DNA of 64,000 nt from contig RQOL01000616.1 in the NCBI GenBank assembly GCA_013076295.1, positions 806,001 to 870,000 of the forward strand, read 5' to 3'. The stretch is from Sanderia malayensis. Taxonomy: Eukaryota > Cnidaria > Scyphozoa > Semaeostomeae > Pelagiidae. Below, piece after piece: positions 1 through 12,500 of this stretch; position 1 is the first letter of the stretch; the number at the start of each line of letters is the position of its first letter. The translations under genes and the position numbers were made by a program. The notes below the pieces were generated by a model. It saw only the letters and a list, made by a program, of their open reading frames with translations. It made no database searches and was not told where the DNA came from.

Positions 1-403
1 CTCCATAGTGATGTATTAGTATATTGATTATAGATTGCCGAAGAAGCAACGGATAGACAGAAATCACATACTAATGTGTCAAGCAAGTAGAATAATGCGA
101 AGACTAAAAACATCAAAGAGCCAAAGCTTTGATTTAAAATTGAAACTACAAAATGTTCAGCGTTGTATGAAACCGTTCATAATACGAAATAAACACAGGT
201 CTGTTTGACGTATGTACTTGACTGGTAAAATAAACGCAGTGAATTTTACCCAATAAATTATGTTATAAGACCGTGTATTATTGCACAGTTACACAAAATC
301 TGATTGTAGTAGACTTTGTGTATTCCAGCTCATTTGATCAGATAGAATTTCGTAGTATACAGATCTGGTAGTCTACAGACATGGTACTACACAATTAACT
401 TAC

Positions 404-538
404 TTCTTCCTCTGAAACTCCGAAATCTCTTAACAGATTTCTTGCATTTTTCAAATTCAAGCGTCGAAGATCAGCGTCTGTGCCAGTGACCAGCTTTTGC
501 TTTGAGGCTTTCTGAGCAATCTCCTTACTATCTTCTTG
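404..538 (-). CDS. TAF1: TAF1 exon 23 (last in window)
   Basis: Encodes [20 protein letters not shown] and [11 protein letters not shown], ending at a GTAAGT donor. Bases 1-403 are intron; I see no further exon before the left edge. Confidence 0.95.
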
Positions 539-3500
539 CTAAAAATTTAATACGACCATCAAAACGTAGCATACCATAAACCTTCCAATAATACCCTAAT
601 CTAACAGCTTGTGCAAGAATGCCTCTTTCGATACCAATATCGACATGAAGAACATAAATTAATAACACAAGATTCAAAACACTTTTAAACTTCCTCTTCT
701 GGTAAGTTCCGACATTAAAATAAGCCACAAAATCGTCCCAATTAAATATGCCGACAAGAGGCCAAATCAAGGTTTTAAGATGTGAAGTCCATCCATCTAT
801 CCACAAATCCATCCATCTATCTATCTATCCACCCAACCATCCATCCATCCATCCATCCATCCATCCATCCATCCATCTATCTATCTATCCATCCATCCAT
901 CCATCCACAAATCCATCCATCCACCCATCCATCAATCCCTCCATCCAGTCACCCACTCATCTATCCACAAATCCATCCACTCATTCATTTATCCACCCAA
1001 CCATCCATCCATTCATCAGCCTATCCATCCATCCATCCAACCATCCATCCATCCATCCATCCATCCATCCATCCATCCATCTATCCATCCATCCATCTAT
1101 CCATCCATCTATCCATCCATCCATCTATCCATCCATCCATACATTTATCCACAAATCCATCCATCTATCTATCTATCCACCCAACCATCCATCCATCCAT
1201 CCATCCATCTATCTATCTATCTATCCATCCATCCATCCACAAATCCATCCATCCACCCATCCATCAATCCCTCCATCCAGTCACCTACTCATCTATCCAC
1301 AAATCCATCCATCCATCCATCCATCCATCCATCCATCCATCCATCTATCCATCCACCCATTCATTCATCCACAAATCCATCCACACCCGTTCCGTTCATC
1401 TATCCATTCACTCACCCATCCATCCAATCATTCATTCATTTGAAAACCAGTCGACGGTCGACCTACATACCTTGCCAGCAGCAGTTGGGGGTTTGTTTGC
1501 AACCCTGATGTAAGAGAAGCCTTCACCACAGCCAGTAGGATCGGCAACACCGTTAACTTGTAGCAAGCATTTCCCTTTGATTGCTTGGATAAAGGCACGT
1601 GTTGTATTCCACGGAGCAGTTTGCACCTGTCAAAACAAACAAGCAAAAATTTCAAAGTCCAGGCTAAGTATATTGCACACATCCCCTATCATGCCATATA
1701 TCGAGAAATGCATCTCAGGTCAACAAGAGATAACATAAGCGTCTAGGTTTCCTCTAAATGAGCGTCTGAGCCTCATCACTGAAGGAAAACGCAGAAAAAT
1801 CGGCACTAAAACTCATTGAAAAGCATACTGTAATGCTTCGATTAAACGCCCCCTTCTTTTAAACGACTCCTCGAATAAAGGTCCCCTATTTCAAAATTTT
1901 TCAATAAATGCCCCCTCTATCAAACGCCCCCATCGAATAGACGGCCCCCTAAAATATCAAAAACTTAATAAACGCCCCAGGTGTTTAATAGAACCATTAC
2001 GGTATACTCTCTTGGCTTTATACACAATGAATGGAGAAACTGGGAAAAATCAATCATGTATGAAACCTGAGTAAACTATTCGGGTGGGTGTACAATAGCC
2101 TACTAAGAAAAAGCGCTAATAAAACTTTTCCCACAGTATTTCATCATAGTGCTAATCCCCACCTCGATCCATGAACTGCATGGCAACGCAGTTCATGGAT
2201 GAATTAGCACGAATCTTGCTTACACAGCGGCTCAGCTCTCAGCATGGAGAGAAAATTTTGCTTTCATTACCTCATCATCAATTTTTCTTGCATCAACTTC
2301 GTTTTCCTCTTCGTCAGGTGCAAAAAACGACTTTTCTCCATAACCTGCATCCTATGAATAAAGCAGACAATATAATCTACAGCTTTCATCATCACTTATC
2401 ATTATTATTCACATCACGTTATTATCATTATCATTACTATACGTTCGTTTCCAAAGCCTAGTCTTCCAGTCTACTGCTGGTCAGCGGTTGTGGCTTCACG
2501 TTCATTTTGATGGATCTCGTATTCTTTGTTATCTGCGATAAGAAGGCGAACAACCAAAATAGAAACCAATCAGTACACACCTTCAGTCTTTGCTCTGCAG
2601 AAATCATACTGTAATAAGCACATGTTTGCTCTGGAGTAACTAGGGCTCTCATTTCTTCTTCAGTTGGCAAGCGAAAATCTTTTTTCAACACCCACCAGTT
2701 GCAGTCTGCACCTGAAATATATTCAAACACAAAGATCGTCATTCAAATATCCAATTCAGCAAAGAGATCGCCCATATACACATAGGGAGTCTCGTTATGA
2801 GCAACAACCCTGCCGAGCGGCACAGATGCAGCAAGCTCAAGTGATTAAGCGTCAAAGAAAAAGCGAAAAAATAATGGCAGGAATATCTGAATAGCAAACA
2901 GCGATATCTAATCAAATCAGTATGAGACATAATCAACAACGATTGAAAACGAAGAAAAATCAAACAAGACAGAGCGATACAGAAATAAAAAATTCAAATT
3001 GAAATCTACCGACAAGTTCTCTACACTACATCAGAATAAAAGCAGCTTGGATGAACATCAGCGACATGAGAAATACAGTAAACACCCGCATATAAGAACT
3101 AGTGAATTAAGAACCTTCCAAGCTGAAGGCTAGCTCAGGGCCTAGTTCTTAAAGTTCCTTATTTTGAGATCTCTTTTAGCCACTTTGTAGTTCTAAAAGC
3201 TCCTTAATAGTTCCTTAATTTTAAGTCCGCATTTAGTGGCCACAATTAGTACAGACGCAAGAAAAGCATTCAAATTCAACGTTTTGCTATAAACTTGTGA
3301 AAAGATAACAGGTTAAAACATGAAGAAGCTTCATATAATGTAAAAGTACTGAAAATCAATGTAACCAGCTTCCTAATTGTACATTGTGCGGAAATATAAA
3401 TATATTCAAAAATAAAAAGTTCCTTAGTGATTTGGCCTTTAGTAATAAAAGTTCCTTAAATTTTTTGACCTTCTACATGTAGGTTCCTTATAAACGGTTC

Positions 3501-6500
3501 CTTATAAAACCCACTTTATCTAACAGAAAAAGTGGGTTTTTCTGATAAACTGGGTTTTTCTGCAGAAAAAGTGGGTTTTTCAGATAAAGTGGGTTTTTCT
3601 CAGATAAAGTGGGTTTTTCAAATTGCCCATTGTTGCTGCCTGCGTCATAAGTTACGTGGGTGTGATAGAAGATTGTCCACGTGCGACTGTTCGAATGTTT
3701 CACCTTTCAATTTCAAAAATGGATACTAACCCTGAAAGATTTACAGAAAATTTTGAGGATTTACTTGGAGATGCCATCTTTAACGTCGAAGCCCTGAGGA
3801 GACACATGCAGCTTCAACGAAAGAATACCGCGAAGAGGAAAGGTCCACGTGGCCCTCGGCCAAAAGTCCTGGTAATAAAAATGTACCATCTTCCGGGGCA
3901 CCCCAGATACCTAACCTTGGCGTGACACTTTAATTGAGAGACTTTAACTGAGAGACTTTAACTTTTTCTGCAGAAAAACCCAGTTTATCAGAAAAACCCC
4001 CTTTTTCTGTTAGATAAAGTGGGTTTTTCAGAAAAAGTGGGTTTATCTGCAGAAAACGTGACTTATTGCAGAAAAAGTGGGTTTTTCTCCAGATAAACCC
4101 ACTTTATCTGAGAAAAAGTGGGTTTATCTGATTATGGTGACATCCGCTTGCCATACAAGTCGATTCAGCGTAATCCGCGGAAAAATACATTCATAATAAA
4201 GAATACGAAACGTATCGATAACGCAATTGACGAACTTTGACGAACTTTATATATTAGTTATTCTCAGATCTTCAAGACTCGGCAATACCGGGCCCTTCAT
4301 AATCATTTCTATAAGAAACCATTTATAAGAAACCGTAGGGCCATATTTTCAAAGCTTAAGAGACTTTGGTAGGAGACTTTGTGTGACTCAAAATAGTTGA
4401 GAAGCTTTCTATGTTGCCTTGTTTGGTTTTGTTTCTTTTATTCCTAATTAAGTTTGGTTACATTTTAAAAGATATTTTAGTTGTTTGCGATAGAATTTGC
4501 ATTTCTCTTCTCCGTACAATTTATGTTTAGCAGTGACAGAAATTGCTAAAAAAACTGTTCGTGTCATAAATAGGGTGGAAGTTAAGAAACTCTGGTGCGA
4601 GAATTTTGCATAGTTTCTTATAAAAAAAGTGGGTGCAGCTCAATCCAATTAAAACGAACAAAATCGTGAAATCCTGGGCAAAAGCTTACTCAATGCGACC
4701 GACATCACCCAACAAGGATTAGGAAAGCACAAATGACGATTTTGCGGAGTAAATAAGTCCACAGATGCAATAACATGTAACGTCACGATATAATGAAAAT
4801 AAATATATAAATATATATATTTATTATGTGGTTCTTATCTATTTATCTATATATAAACATATACATATATCACGACATAAATAACGTCGATGAGACTTAA
4901 TGGTAAGTGATATAAAAAAATATTACTTTGTTGCAATGAGCAGATCGTAAAACTGTCGGTATAAAGGTATAAAGGACGAGCTCTACAATCTGATCGGTGC
5001 ATTATATACACTGTGTATTATAATAACAACATTAGCTGGTGACGCCAGAGAAGCGATAGCTGCTATTCCAGCTTAATACGAGAGAATACTACACAAATAG
5101 TTTTGATTAATGCCACGGCAGAGTATATCCATTTATCCTTCAAAATGCAACAGATGTCTGGCAGACAAAGCAACACGAACTGATTGATTGACTAGCAGGT
5201 ACATCACAAACAGAAATCAATAATAGAACATACGGTTTGTTGCTGTACATTGGTCTCATATCTGGGTATATTTACTTAATCGCAAACTGCAATAAAACCA
5301 ATTATAAATTATAAAAAAAACTAATATTTTGGAATAAGCTCTTATGGCGGTAGGACTATTCAGTGGCAGGTTCCCAATGAGAATGTGTAGCAGATAAATC
5401 GTGTAACAAGAACGTGACGCAAATAGTCTAATAGTCTACTCATCTAAATGAAAGCCCTCTGATCTATTGAATCCAGAAAAATTCAAGAGGGAAAAGATAA
5501 CGAAAACAAATTTAATCGAGTACTAATAAATTGGTTCAATGCGCACACTCAGAAGAAACCATTGTTGATATCATTTTAACAAGGCCCAATCAATTTCATC
5601 TTCATTACTAATTTAAAAGCACAGTGAAAATATAAGCGTGTACATCTGTTTTGGTTCTCAGATTGTCTCACTAACACGACCTGACGGTGTTTGGTTTTTT
5701 GAACGTCTTCAAGAATTCAACGAAGAACTTATGAAAAGAAGTACAACCAATATTCCACGTTGGAACATCACTGACAAAACAAAGCACAACATTTTCAAGA
5801 TCATATCATCGTCAACTCGATCGTTTGATTGGGTTAGGCGCCAAACCAAAGAAATCACGAAAAGGTGAGTGCGACCATAGTCAATATAGATGAGTGCGAC
5901 TATTTCGCACCATAGTCAATTTTCTATAGACTATAGTGCGACATCTCTAGAATGACAAAACTTTTGCCAAGCTTTCCGATAGCTACGTCAGTTTGGCCAA
6001 GCTTTTCGGCCGTTCGACGGTTGTCGCGAGTTTAATAATGAACGGTTTACGACCAATGCGACCATATATTTCGCGTGCGTCGCAACAGAAGTAGACGTTA
6101 CACGAGCATGGGGACAGATTACCATGTGCATAGCGTACAATTACCAAGTATCCATCAGTGTTTAACAAAAGTCTTAGAACACATTTAGCCGTCGCTATTG
6201 TCGTCGTTTTCAGAATATTCACCCGGAAAGAATAACGCGATTACGATCAAGCGAAAAAGCGGTTTCCCAATAAACTTGTTTTTTCCTTTATCCTTTATGT
6301 TATGGCTACCATAGGCGTAGAGTTATATTTTCTCCAGGGGGGGCTCAAGTGGAATTTTTTTTAAACTTCATTCTGGGTTTCTTATGATACGGGAAACAAA
6401 AAAACAAGTAATATCAGTTTAAGCAGTAACCTTTCTACTTGGATACCGAAAACGTATTCTTTCCAAGAATATTTTTATTTACAAAAGAATTCATAAGTTC

Positions 6501-9500
6501 TTATCTGCTAATTCATATCTACTTCCCAAAGCAACACCTAAAGGATACAGCAACAGCTAAATGATCGAATGGACCGTTAATTTCTCAGGGGGGGCTGCGC
6601 CCCCCCTGAGAAGGACCCAGGAGGGGCTTGAGCCCCCGAGCCCCCCCAAAGTCTACGCCTATGATGGCTACTTGTTTTTAAATCAATATCTAAGTTCTAT
6701 CCTTCACTTTCTCATTCGCACCTCCTCTGAATATGTGAACAGGCTCCAGATATTTTACGAATTTCGCAACATCTATCCATCCATGAAATTTCGCAATATT
6801 TACTCAAATGCATGGTGCATTTGAGTAAATATTGCGATACAACATTCAGGTGTGGACACTGGCGTAGCTGCGATTTGGCGGCGAAGGAGCGAAACCCGGA
6901 CAAATTCCGACAAACGTAAAATTTGCGTTGTAAATTTTCCGACAAATTTTCCGACATGCAGCTGGAAACGTTTGGTGGGGGGGGGGCAGCTGCCCCCCCC
7001 TGCCCCCCTATAGCTACGCCACTGGATGTGGAGTAAATTCTCTCGCATCGCAGGGCATGTTTAAACGATAATGATAAATAAAATATTAAAATTAAAATGA
7101 TGATGGTGGAGTTCGTATAATGACATCTTGTTATCGGAGATTTTATGGGATCAAACAACTCACGGATTTACTCAGCAGTGTAAAACAATCGAAAAACTTC
7201 CATGAAAATTTGTCTACGCGTAATTTCCATTACAGAGCCTTCGTTAATAATTGATAATGCCGGAAACCTAATAAGCCGGCTCTTAAGCAATCTTCGAGAG
7301 CAACTACACCAATTTTTAAAATTTAGAATCCGTAAACTGCGCCTCTAAACCCGAGCACTGACAGTTCTGGCGACAAAAACACGAAACTCCTAGCAAATGT
7401 TAAGTATCGACTTCTTAAGAGAATTTAGCAAGTAGCTATCTGTATGAAAATATGTCAATGTTTCTTATCAAAATATATCAAAATGAATCTTGGTACAGTA
7501 AACACCCGCATATAAGAACCAATGGATTCAGAACCTTACAACATTAAAAACAATACGCTATTATAGTATGTGAACAATAGGCTGAATGTAAAGTTCAAGG
7601 TTCTCATATACACGAATGTTTACTGTACATGCTAACGCATGACAAGTAGCTGGACAGTGCCACATGAAATATATGCCCCAATCAAGAGCTGTGTATATTT
7701 TCACATGCAAAACCGAATGAATGAAGATGAATTACAACAGGCTCCTGTGTCCCAAAACCTCTTGTTTCCCTACGCACGAAACACTTTTGCATGTGCAGAT
7801 AAGAGCATATAGCTGCTCGTGGGAAGCAGAGTGACATCTAGCACATAATTTAGCTGGGCAAAATGTTATCTTGCTAGATTCTTATCGTGATTTCGCAATA
7901 AAGATGAATATCGCTATGGAATAAGTTATACAAGCAAGGCCAACTTAAACTTGTGAAACTGATTAAAAAATAGCAGATTAATCTTGTTATACTGGCATAT
8001 TCGTACTTAAATATATGTTTTTGATAGCTTCACGAGTGTCTAATTAAAAACAATTACGTGTAATCTTTGACGAGAAGAGCTAAATTGTCGAACAGATGCT
8101 TCATACACCTGTCATATTACTTCAATCGTTACCAGGCTACCAGAGTATTTGAATGAATTGTGATTTGTTGTCATCGTATATTCTCAACGAGATGCAAGAA
8201 AAACAATTCACATAACATCTGCTTCTTTCGTATTCTTATTAAATATTTTCGATGCTCAATTTTAAATAGGGATTTATATCTCAAATCCTGGCATAAATGT
8301 GAAATTCAAGTTCGCCTGGAAACTACAAGCATTTGTACGATAATGTTGAAATTTTCTTCAAAAGGATTTTCAAAATCCGTCCAGACAACGATACCGAGCT
8401 TTCATTTTCATGAAATATTAAAAAAAACATGTAACAACCGTTTCTCACGCAGAAAGGGTAAAATTCTAGAAAAAGCTACAATAACCTGCTTCTCGAGTTG
8501 CTATACAGTTAACTATACAGCCACAATCGGCTAACACCTCCATAAAACGGATAACTGTTTTGAAGAAACACCACTTGAAAACGGGCAACCGACAGTTCCA
8601 CAAAGAAGAACCTGTTAAAAGCAGTTAGTGGCTGTTTCGTTTCAAAACTAACATGATCAAACTGAAATAGGATTGTGTCAAAATTCATCATCCAACACAA
8701 ATTCTTCGACTTGGTAGGAAATGTTGTGAGAGCTTCCTCCTTCTGTTTCAATGTTTGTTTTAAACAACTTGAGACAGCAACATATAACGGACAACTCTCG
8801 GTAGGACAGTTAACTCAGTCCTACTCGTGTCCGTTTTGTATGCAGGTTTCACAAATCGTGAATTCTTTTTTAAGGAAAATAAGCAAACAAGGCAAAGAGC
8901 TAGCGATCTCGCTGAACAAAGTCAATGCTGAAAAAGTGTCACTGGCCTGAAGAATACAGATTACAAAGCTGAATGGTGATATTTGGACGGTTAATGGTCA
9001 TTTCTAAGAAAGCGAAGAAGCATCAATTTGAAAGAAGTGCAATAAATACTAAAATAAAGAAGCATATAAAGAAATCCGCTCAACAAAGGTAAAAACTATA
9101 GCTACTGCACCATGAGGACCCTTCAAGCAAACATTACTAATATATCAACAAAAGCAAACTGTTCTAATAGAAGTTGTGCAAATCTCCATGATAAAAGTGG
9201 GCACACCAATTATGAGGAAGAAAATATAATCATATGTTTACTCCTGGGAGTTTTGATAGTTGTAGAAAACTCCTTTGTATGCCTGGCATTTGCACTGAAT
9301 CCAAAGTTAAGAAAAAGGCAAGCTAATATTCTCGTTTGTAGTCAGGCATGCGCAGACTTGTTCAATGGTCTTATCTTCGTACCAATTGAAGTATATGAGA
9401 ATTACACAACTCGTAGATTGCTCACACCATATGTGATAGCATATGTACTGTTCGTATCATTATTCAATCTATTCAGCCTGGCATTAGATCGTTATCTTGC

Positions 9501-12500
9501 ATTGATCAAGCCACTGTTTCATCATCTAATAATGGATGTAAATAGAACAAAGAAGCTACTCATAGCAAATTGGTTGGTGCCTTTGCTGATCACAGCTATA
9601 CCACTATGTTGGAGCTCAAGTTCGATGTACACAAAGGCTTTATCAAGCCGTATCTACATCTCCGTTTTCTGGCTATTGATGTTCTGTCTATGTGTAATAA
9701 TGATAGCCATGTATATACTCATCTACCGCACGGCAGCTAAAACAATCCGAAAGAGAATTCGAAGGATGTCCAAGCTTACCAAAAATTCAAAGAATAAAAT
9801 CACAACTACAAGGACTGAACTACGTGTTGCACACATGTTTGGCCTACTTCTGTTCTTCTTCATTCTCGCATATCTACCAATCTTGTGGCTTAATCTCATG
9901 GATCTTATTAATCAAGGGCATTTGATCTCTCCAGTAATGGAAAAGATATCATTGTATTCGCTAATCGTAAACTCGATTGTCAATCCGATTCTGTGCCTGC
10001 TACTGAAGAAAGATTATCAACTGATCATCAAACGATGGATTTGCTGCGAATGGGTGATGGAGAAGTGGAGAGACAATAGCATACGCTCCCAGCTTTCAGA
10101 AAAAACCGCAATGGACAATATTGATGCACATGAAAACAGTACGGATTCTATGAAGAAAAAATCAATTAGCAATCGACACTCAACGGTAAGAAGATTGGAA
10201 CAGAAAGAACACAGTCCAAGATTCTCCGGGGGTAAAAAAGAGCCACTGACGCGTATGAAGTCGATCACCTTTGGAACAGAAAGACAAAATAGCACCAAAA
10301 ACGGGATCCATGTGAAATCAGATGAAACTGAGAAAACAAATGGCAAACAATATGACGGAAAAGCGAAAAAGCCAGGTAAAAAATCAACATTTCGTTCACT
10401 GAGTGAATCATCGGATATAAAACCAAGCTGGGCAATAAAGCACGCAGAATCAGTGGATGAGAGAGATCAACTAGTGCAAAGTGAAGTGTCTGAAGGACAG
10501 CTGGAAAACAACAATTCACCAAAAACTATTCGTAAGCAGCAAAATCCAGTTGAGGAAAATGCAACAGGAGAATTGCCACAACAAGCATACCAATTTACAG
10601 ACAACACCATGGAAAGCATAGAACTTCTCAACGACAAATGTCTGTTCTCAAAAACGCATAAAACAGCTAAAAATACAAAGGATGTGAGATGAAGAAGTGT
10701 GCTTGGTTTCAAAGAACAAATTAACATAGATAAATAGATATGACATAGATAAATTGCTTGAAAAAGGCAGAAATAGCTAACTGAATTTATACTTTGAACT
10801 AACAGACAAAGATATCACATGAAGAAACCACTTTATAAGAAACTCACTGGTAAAAGGCCCCAAAATTTTAGAATTTTAGAAAAATTTTAGAAACTTCCAC
10901 TGGTAAATGAAAAATCACTGAGAAACTTTTCAATTTTTTATTCTTGTTTGAAATTCGGAAGATAACCACTGTGCATGGTTTTGCGCTGCGCATGATTGTA
11001 TCAATATCAATGAAGTAGATATGATACTCATTGATTAACATTAGATATACAGCTATATTAAATAAATTTTCCAGCCTAACCTTATTTTTCACTTGTTTTC
11101 CGAAGCTTTTGATTCTATACGTGTGTTTTTTCAAATATCCGATTAAGAAACTTTTACTGGTAAAATGTATCCAAAATGCCCTAAAATTAAGAAACTTTCA
11201 CCGGTGAAGCTTTAGCTAGGTTTCTTATAAAAAAAGTATATTATTAGTGTAGTTTATACGTTGAAATATGTAAGGGAGATTAAAGTGTTGTACAAATTGT
11301 AGAATGTAGATACTAAAATTATATCTCTAAATACTAAAACGGCCAAAAAACTAATCATGTATTTGCACTAGTGATGTGCTTCAATTATGTTTAGAGGTAA
11401 TTAGGAAGATATAAATAAAAAAGACAGAACTGCAGCCTGCGTGCAGATTTTATGAAGAATAATCTATGAATTTTTGGGAATGATTAATCATTCTCAAATT
11501 GAGCGCAAATGAGCACGCAAATCACAATGTGGGTTCATTAATTGAAATATATCAATAGAAAAATCAGCCCAAGCAGGCTGCACAACACTCGGGAAAAAGT
11601 CATCAAGATAAACAAGAAAAGTGGGCACAGTTTTGATTCATTCTCAATTTCCCATCTCCTATGACGTCTGTACGATGGATAATTAAATTGCGATAAATTC
11701 ACATTTTACGTAAATGATTACGATAAATCCTTTATCTCCTTTATATGAGCCTTTATCTCCAAATATAAGCCGCCCACTCCACATAAACTCCCACAGACTG
11801 TACCGTTTTCTTTAAAACAGTTTTGTTGAGTTGAATTGAAAAATCGTTCTTTCCCTTCCAGTGGAGAAAACTTCGCCTACAGAAGATTTGACTTTAAACG
11901 CATCGGCTACAGAAGATTTGGCCTCTCTAATGCTCGCTACTCTCATGAGTATTGAGAACTCTAAATTGAACAAGAGTTTCACTTTAAAGAAAATTTGGCT
12001 TCTATAGCCGATACGTCTATAGCCGTTCCTTTCCTCTCTAAAAATGGTGTTCAATAGAGAACGCTATTTTGTTTAATTTTGGTTGCCTTTCAGTATACAC
12101 GAAGGATCAAGCAGAAATCTTTCCAAGTAGCAAAAAGAAACAAGAAATAAGCCAGCGAATCAAAATAACAAGCTTGGAAGAAATTGAAATGATCCTCCAA
12201 ACTTGATTCACAGATCAGCTGCAAATCACGTCAATGCTTTGTATTATAACAATATCGACTATATGTTTGAAATGGTTCTCCTTACTACATATAACAAAAT
12301 CATTTAGGCAGGAATTTTTAGGCAGGAAGACCGAACTATAGCTAAATTGAAGTTTAATCGTTTAATCGAAGCATAGGTAATTCAAAATTGGAGAATACTT
12401 GCCTGATCTGATCCGTTCTCAAATACAAGGCGTCACTGGCTGGGAAATTTCAGTCTGCATGGCGACGAAAAGCAATAAAATCATTAAGCGACCTACCTGT

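Noticed and set aside
748..1513. Two long overlapping frames of Pro-Ser-Ile-His repeats
   Set aside because: They are translations of the CCAT microsatellite in TAF1 intron 22.
8160..8950. Two plus-strand frames (8160-8534, 8675-8950) before the GPCR
   Set aside because: No recognisable domain, signal peptide or splice link to the receptor; likely chance frames.
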